From NCBI GenBank assembly GCA_028278245.1, contig JANQEQ010000029.1:1-64000 (forward strand): a stretch of DNA of 64,000 nt, read 5' to 3'. This stretch comes from Phycisphaerales bacterium. GTDB lineage: Bacteria > Planctomycetota > Phycisphaerae > Phycisphaerales > SM1A02. The position numbers were made by a program, and so were the translations under genes. Below the pieces are notes generated by a model. It was not told where the DNA came from and did no database searches. It saw nothing but the letters and a program-made list of their open reading frames with translations. Shown here piece by piece: positions 60,131-64,000 of the stretch; positions within the stretch are counted from its first letter, which is position 1, and every line of letters begins with the position of its first letter.

Positions 60131-60811
60131 ATGAGCAACATACTCATCATCGGCCCGCATCCGGATGACCAGGAACTGGGCATGGGCGGCACGATCGCCA
60201 AGCTTGCCGACCAGGGGCACCATGTCCTGCTGCTGGACATGACCAACGGTGAGCCGACACCTCACGGCGATCCGACAACCCGCGCCAAGGAAGCAGCAAA
60301 GGCTGCCGAAATCCTCAAAGTGGAACGGCGCTGTATCAATCTTCCCAATCGCGAAGTGCAGCACACGATTGAAGCGCGTCACAAAGTGGCAGCCGTGATC
60401 CGTGAACACCAGGCTGAGATTGTCTTTGTGCCATATTTTCAGGATGCACATCCCGATCACGTCGCCACCACACGCATTGCGGAAGATGCGCGCTTTGATG
60501 CCAAGCTCACCAAGATAGATCTGCCCGGTAAGCCGATCTACCCGAAGTGGCTGTTTTATTATTACTGCACACATCTGCGCTGGGTCGCTGATCCGAATTT
60601 TCTGGTTGACATCACCGGCTACGAGGATCGCAAGCGAGATTCGATCGTGGCGTACGAAACGCAGTTTGTCATTCCCGAAAAAAATCGTCAGGTTGTGGAA
60701 TGGATCAGCGCTGCGAATCGTTATTTCGGCAGCCGAATCGGCACCCAAGCCGCCGAACCGTTCTTTACAAAGGAACCGATTGGACTCACATCTCTTGAAT
60801 GTCTTATTTGA
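60131..60811 (+). CDS. PIG-L family deacetylase (LmbE-like)
   Basis: A 226-residue zinc deacetylase. IGPHPDDQELGMGGTIAKLA holds the metal motif (P-H-P-D-D), and YFQDAHPDHVATTRIAEDAR holds the second motif (H-P-D-H). DMTNGEPTPHGDPTTRAKEA and VDITGYEDRKRDSIVAYETQ are shared with the BshB1/MshB-type group. It removes an acetyl group from an N-acetyl sugar; together with the preceding GT4 enzyme it could act in a glycolipid or a low-molecular-weight thiol pathway. No bshC homologue is nearby, so bacillithiol is unproven. Confidence 0.85.
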   Translation: MSNILIIGPHPDDQELGMGGTIAKLADQGHHVLLLDMTNGEPTPHGDPTTRAKEAAKAAEILKVERRCINLPNREVQHTIEARHKVAAVIREHQAEIVFVPYFQDAHPDHVATTRIAEDARFDAKLTKIDLPGKPIYPKWLFYYYCTHLRWVADPNFLVDITGYEDRKRDSIVAYETQFVIPEKNRQVVEWISAANRYFGSRIGTQAAEPFFTKEPIGLTSLECLI

Positions 60812-60846
60812 TAACCTAGATCTTCAAAGCTGAAAGAAATCGAACA

Positions 60847-60972
60847 GTGGTCACCGACAATATCGAAGATGGGATAACACTAAAACTGCAGAAAATTGAA
60901 TCTGCAGATCTTATCGACAGTGTGAAAACCATTGATGTGCGAATGTGGTGGGGAACACAAGATTGGCCCTAG
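60847..60972 (+). CDS. Possible small or remnant ORF upstream of the HEPN-like gene
   Basis: A 41-codon frame from GTG 60847 to TAG 60970-60972 (VVTDNIEDGITLKLQKIESA, then a Trp-rich end MWWGTQDWP). It is protein-like in composition and lies 45 bp before the next gene. It has no recognisable ribosome site and no known homologue that I can name. It could be a small gene, or the truncated first member of a two-gene accessory unit. Confidence 0.25.
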   Translation: MVTDNIEDGITLKLQKIESADLIDSVKTIDVRMWWGTQDWP

Positions 60973-61017
60973 AATACTGTCAATTCAAAAATTTATCTTG
61001 ATTGGGCGAATCAAGAT

Positions 61018-61638
61018 ATGGAGCAACAAAATGATCGAGGTTACAGCAATGCATTGGGTAATGCGAAAAGGGCTGTATGCCAAAGAATCGATCTGCTCCT
61101 TGCCCGCAATCATCTGCTTTCGAATTCGCCACGTTCATACATAAAGCGAATCGAGATACTCAATGACATAGGAATATGCATTCCTGATATCGTTTGGGAG
61201 CTTGTGATCGAATCGAGAAATAGCATGGAGCATGAGTATGTCATCCCAACACATCAGAAAGCATCATATGCCTTAGGAATCGCTGATCTGGTTATGAAAT
61301 CTACAAATGAAGAAATTAATCATCCCACAGGAATTCTACTTGGCCCATATTTTCAATGCCAAATGAGGAGTTCAGGAGATAATCACAGGTTCACAATCAA
61401 GGAAATTCCAAAGTCGCCCTCTCTATTTTTCGATGTATTCTCGCAATCACCATCAGTTATGATCCTAGATTGGCAGGATCAGGAAGCACGGTGTATTACT
61501 CAAGAAGATATTTGTAATTGCGATGCGATCGCTTTAACAAAAATTGTGCGAGATGCACGAGTTCATGGCTACAGTTCGTATGGACTTCCAGAATGGGAAT
61601 CTATTAGAAAAATACTTCGTATTAATGAACACCCGTAA
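61018..61638 (+). CDS. Uncharacterised protein with HEPN-like R-x4-H motif
   Basis: A 206-residue protein from ATG 61018. The N-terminal helical part (about residues 10-100) contains ALGNAKRAVCQRIDLLLARN, DIGICIPDIVWELVIESRNS followed directly by MEHEYVIPTHQKASY. RNSMEH fits the R-x4-H catalytic pattern of HEPN domains. The second half (about 105-195) is beta-rich with no assigned fold and includes YGLPEWESIRKILRI. Base composition is AT-richer than neighbours and the ribosome site is weak, consistent with an accessory gene. Its end overlaps the GNAT gene start by 14 bp. Confidence 0.55.
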   Translation: MEQQNDRGYSNALGNAKRAVCQRIDLLLARNHLLSNSPRSYIKRIEILNDIGICIPDIVWELVIESRNSMEHEYVIPTHQKASYALGIADLVMKSTNEEINHPTGILLGPYFQCQMRSSGDNHRFTIKEIPKSPSLFFDVFSQSPSVMILDWQDQEARCITQEDICNCDAIALTKIVRDARVHGYSSYGLPEWESIRKILRINEHP

Positions 61639-62197
61639 CTATCCAGCTATTACCATTCGTCTGGCTCAATCGAATGATCTCCCTGCCATCCTGGCCATCA
61701 GCAATCACTACGCGCAGACGACGCCGGCCAATTTTGCGATCGAACCGGAGACACTTGAATCGTGGCAACAGGATTTCAACGAAACACACGAGATGTATCC
61801 ATGGCTTGTTGCGGTCAATGAGTCATCCGGCAAGGTGATCGGCTTTGCCAAGGCCTCTCCGTGGAGTGGGCGATGTGCATACCTTCATTCCGCGGAGGCC
61901 ACGATCTACATTGATCCGGATTATCGGCAACGAGGTATCGGCCGGTCGCTTTATGAAAAACTTCTGACCACACTCAAAGCGCAGGGTTACTGTACGGTGC
62001 TGGGCGGAATCACATTACCAAATCCCGCATCCATCGCTCTACACGAAGCGTTTGGCATGAAGCGCGTTGCGGTCTTTGAAAAGATCGGCTGGAAGTTTGA
62101 TCAATGGCGCGATGTCGGTTACTGGCAGGGATTTCTTGGAGATCCAGGAGATAGAACGCCACCAATAATTAAACCCGTTCTTGATGTCGTCAATTGA
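61625..62197 (+). CDS. GNAT acetyltransferase (phosphinothricin acetyltransferase-like)
   Basis: A 190-residue GNAT protein from ATG 61625; the longer frame to 61544 overlaps the previous gene and is rejected. ITIRLAQSNDLPAILAISNH is the typical first segment. ATIYIDPDYRQRGIGRSLYE holds the acetyl-CoA-binding R/Q-x-x-G-x-G/A motif, and FGMKRVAVFEKIGWKFDQWR and DVGYWQ are typical of the Pat/YwnH subgroup. It probably acetylates a small amine such as methionine sulfone, phosphinothricin-like compounds or an amino acid; substrate is not known. Confidence 0.85.
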   Translation: MNTRNYPAITIRLAQSNDLPAILAISNHYAQTTPANFAIEPETLESWQQDFNETHEMYPWLVAVNESSGKVIGFAKASPWSGRCAYLHSAEATIYIDPDYRQRGIGRSLYEKLLTTLKAQGYCTVLGGITLPNPASIALHEAFGMKRVAVFEKIGWKFDQWRDVGYWQGFLGDPGDRTPPIIKPVLDVVN

Positions 62198-62410
62198 CCA
62201 GAGGTCCGTAAGCTTGCCCAGCTTGTTCATCTTTCATTTATTTATCGTTACGTGAATATGAATAGTGCAGAATCCTGTCTTTTTGCTCAACCGAAAAGCA
62301 AACCAACTGTACAATCTCAACTCGTCTTTGTTGGCCTGAAGACATCTCGAAATCACGACGCAACCCATTTTTGAAAACCACCTGCCAAATTGATTTGAAG
62401 AGTATGCCCC

Positions 62411-63208
62411 ATGATTTCTGAACTGATACCTCTCATCATGTGGGTGTCTATTGGTACAGAGCCACCTCCACTCATCACACCGGTGGCTCAGTCGCGCTAC
62501 GTCCTGGCAAACACGACCAATGATTTCCTGCGGGTTGATGCACCGGATTATGGGCCGTTTGATGAATACATCCATCTCGATGAAGAGCAGTGGACAACCT
62601 ATGTGGAAGTTGAGGGAGAGCAGGAATCGGAATTTGAAGATCTGATTCTGAAGGCAAACGGTAATAGCGAGGTGTACGCCATCACTGAGATTGGTGATAT
62701 TGTTATTGGCGAAGGACAATCCCGAATCGATTATGACTTTATCGCCGAAGGTGATATCCATGTCACGATCATGGCTAGCCTGTCTGCAACCGGTGTGCTG
62801 AACTTCCCCGCGGCAGCAGTGCGCGTCACCGATTCGAGTCAAACCTATCTTCTGGATGAGATGGTGTATCCCGGAGAAGAACGCCTCATCATTGAAGTAT
62901 TGCCTCTGGAGCCGGGGCAGTACACATTGCAGGTTGTCGCCCGATCCATCATTATTTTCGGTTTTCTCCCTGCCGAGGGCACTGCCGACGCTCACTTTTC
63001 CATGTTCGTTTCATTCGATGAAAACTGCATCATGGATCTCAACCGTGATGATCTGGTCAATATCGATGATACATTCGAGCTGCTCTCCTACTGGGGAGAG
63101 AATCCGCACGGTCCACCGGATTTCAACCTCGATGGTACTGTCAATATTGATGATCTATTCCTGATCAACAGTTTTTGGGGAGATTGCCCTGATGATCTTG
63201 GTCCTTGA
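62411..63208 (+). CDS. Exported protein with beta-rich body and two dockerin-like motifs
   Basis: A 265-residue protein. The short hydrophobic N-terminus (MISELIPLIMWVSIGTEPPP) may be a weak signal peptide. The body (about 35-200) has beta-rich segments, with TAIMASLSATGVLN and GQYTLQVVARSIII in the second half, like a bacterial pre-peptidase or Ig-like domain. The C-terminus has DLNRDDLVNIDDTFELLSYW and DFNLDGTVNIDDLFLINSFW, two dockerin-like loops with G-x-N-P/C-P ends as in the genes at 9922 and 18308. Its role is unknown. It is followed by a strong bidirectional terminator. Confidence 0.72.
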   Translation: MISELIPLIMWVSIGTEPPPLITPVAQSRYVLANTTNDFLRVDAPDYGPFDEYIHLDEEQWTTYVEVEGEQESEFEDLILKANGNSEVYAITEIGDIVIGEGQSRIDYDFIAEGDIHVTIMASLSATGVLNFPAAAVRVTDSSQTYLLDEMVYPGEERLIIEVLPLEPGQYTLQVVARSIIIFGFLPAEGTADAHFSMFVSFDENCIMDLNRDDLVNIDDTFELLSYWGENPHGPPDFNLDGTVNIDDLFLINSFWGDCPDDLGP

Positions 63209-63244
63209 ACAAGATGGTCATCAGGAAAAAAGTAAATACCAACA

Positions 63245-63274
63245 GAAAAGCCCAGTTATTCAACTGGGCTTTTC
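63245..63274. terminator. Bidirectional terminator between the dockerin-like and PEP-CTERM genes
   Basis: GAAAAGCCCAGTT and AACTGGGCTTTTC form a perfect 13-bp stem with a 4-nt loop. Both strands give a GC-rich core followed by T residues, so it should stop transcription from the convergent genes on both sides. Confidence 0.88.
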
Positions 63275-63309
63275 ATAATTCACTGTCGTGATAGGAAGGT
63301 CAACGATAT

Positions 63310-63930
63310 TTACCGTCGGCGTCGAGTTCCAGCAAAACCAGCCAGACTCAGCAGTGCGAGCACGCCGGGTGTGGGAACGACGGGAATGGGAACGTATTGC
63401 GTATCACCGATTCCGGCACCGGTTCCGGTACCAGGACCAAATGTATAGCTGGTTGCTTCTGCGACATACCACACCAATGACCACTCATCAGGATCAAGCG
63501 TGGAGAAGGGATCAAAAAGATCGCCAGCATAGGTGAATACCGTGGCTTGCGCAGGACCACTGTAACCGTAAAGGTATGGATCCTCACGAAGACCGGCAAC
63601 ATAGCCCGGTGGAACAATAATCGACTCGTATCCAACGCTCGTGATATTCGCGAGGAAAGGATTGCCTACTGAGAAATTGTCGACGGAGACCCCCATCGCG
63701 TCATCGCCGTCCAGCAGGTAGGCAAAGAGCATCTCGCCAGGATCGAGCACATATCCTGACGGTAAGTCTGAGTTGTGGTCATACACATAGGAATACACAT
63801 CCATGCCCCAATTCAATCCATCGGAGAAATAATCTTCCTCTGTGTAGATCGGTGTACCGCCAATATCCGGAACCGCAAGAGCAGTACCACTGATCATCAG
63901 CGCCAAAGCAGTTGTTCCCAAAACCTTCAT
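63310..63930 (-). CDS. PEP-CTERM-type exported protein
   Basis: A 206-residue protein with a clear signal peptide (MKVLGTTALALMISGTALAV). The C-terminus TPGVLALLSLAGFAGTRRRR has the PEP-CTERM layout: a Pro-containing motif, a hydrophobic helix and a basic end. Such tails are removed and anchored by the exosortase system. The body (about 25-170) is acidic and beta-rich, with YVYDHNSDLPSGYVLDPGEM and VTSVGYESIIVPPGY-like strands. Its function is unknown. Start ATG 63930 follows GGAGGAG. A terminator-like hairpin lies directly upstream at 63953. Confidence 0.82.
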   Translation of the reverse strand: MKVLGTTALALMISGTALAVPDIGGTPIYTEEDYFSDGLNWGMDVYSYVYDHNSDLPSGYVLDPGEMLFAYLLDGDDAMGVSVDNFSVGNPFLANITSVGYESIIVPPGYVAGLREDPYLYGYSGPAQATVFTYAGDLFDPFSTLDPDEWSLVWYVAEATSYTFGPGTGTGAGIGDTQYVPIPVVPTPGVLALLSLAGFAGTRRRR

Positions 63931-63945
63931 ATCGTTTCTCCTCCA

Positions 63946-63984
63946 ACGAAAAAGAGAGCTTGGTGCGGAAGCACCAGACTCTCT
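63946..63984 (-). terminator. Hairpin with T tract directly upstream of the PEP-CTERM gene
   Basis: On the minus strand GAGAGTCTGGTGC and GCACCAAGCTCTC form an imperfect stem around TTCC, followed by TTTTTCG and then GGAGGAG and the start codon. It may be the terminator of a gene outside the window, or a leader attenuator for the PEP-CTERM gene. Confidence 0.6.
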
Positions 63985-64000
63985 CTCTAATCGGAACTTA

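Noticed and set aside
62234-62995. Long minus-strand frame of 253 residues overlapping the dockerin-like gene
   Set aside because: It is antisense to a well-supported exported protein and has no motif or ribosome site.

Overview
The window is a chromosomal segment of about 50% GC. It most resembles a planctomycete of the class Phycisphaerae. The evidence is five predicted secreted proteins, of which four end in dockerin-like repeats of the type VNIDDIFxxLGxWGxC and one ends in a PEP-CTERM-like tail (TPGVLALL then TRRRR). Other signs are an ECF sigma factor next to a Ser/Thr kinase, NfeD with FloA, a tmRNA without an encoded CCA, and many short palindromic REP-like repeats between genes. No rRNA, tRNA, IS transposase or CRISPR array was seen. 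This placement is inference from gene style and was not tested by phylogeny.

Layout. 0-5.4 kb: membrane genes (NfeD partial, NfeD, FloA, GT2 glycosyltransferase, UPF0104-like membrane protein, CdsA, CDP-alcohol phosphatidyltransferase). 5.4-9.5 kb: two tandem paralogous MFS transporters; the larger carries a periplasmic insert of about 240 residues resembling flagellar FliD/Flagellin_IN repeats, the most unusual item here. 9.9-15.6 kb: Cys-rich dockerin-like protein, ECF sigma factor with a small membrane partner, unknown membrane protein, M48 protease and LemA. 15.6-18.1 kb: an AT-richer accessory island bounded by REP palindromes, holding a decayed duplicate of the sigma-linked membrane gene, a protein with a HEPN-like motif, and a possible PD-(D/E)XK nuclease. 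18.3-27.0 kb: a dockerin-like protein, then the full phosphate regulon phoB-phoR, pstS-pstC-pstA-pstB-phoU. 27.1-33.6 kb: SRPBCC protein, tmRNA, two methyltransferases, a small beta-carbonic-anhydrase-like protein, an ABC-2 exporter and an adenylate kinase.

33.7-38.4 kb: RecJ, two CorC/CNNM-type CBS proteins and an HscB-like J protein. 38.6-43 kb: FG-GAP secreted protein, Ser/Thr kinase and a divergent ECF sigma factor. 43-46.6 kb: PlsC, DegT aminotransferase and three small membrane proteins. 46.6-52.2 kb: an AT-rich unknown gene behind REPs, a PTPS/QueD-family enzyme lacking the usual Cys, a phosphohexomutase, Nudix, DapA and PdxJ. 52.3-60.8 kb: a second PhoU, a UDP-sugar pyrophosphorylase, glycerate kinase, DedA, a P-loop/deoxyribosyltransferase-like protein, TruA, GT4 and a PIG-L deacetylase. 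60.8-64 kb: another HEPN-motif protein, a GNAT acetyltransferase, a dockerin-like protein and the PEP-CTERM protein.

The clear functional groupings are phosphate sensing and uptake (PhoBR-Pst-PhoU plus the distant PhoU), phospholipid synthesis (CdsA, CDP-alcohol transferase, PlsC), membrane quality control (NfeD/FloA, LemA/M48), and export of surface proteins. Start sites were often moved downstream from the longest open frame to an ATG with a better ribosome binding site; these choices are stated per gene.
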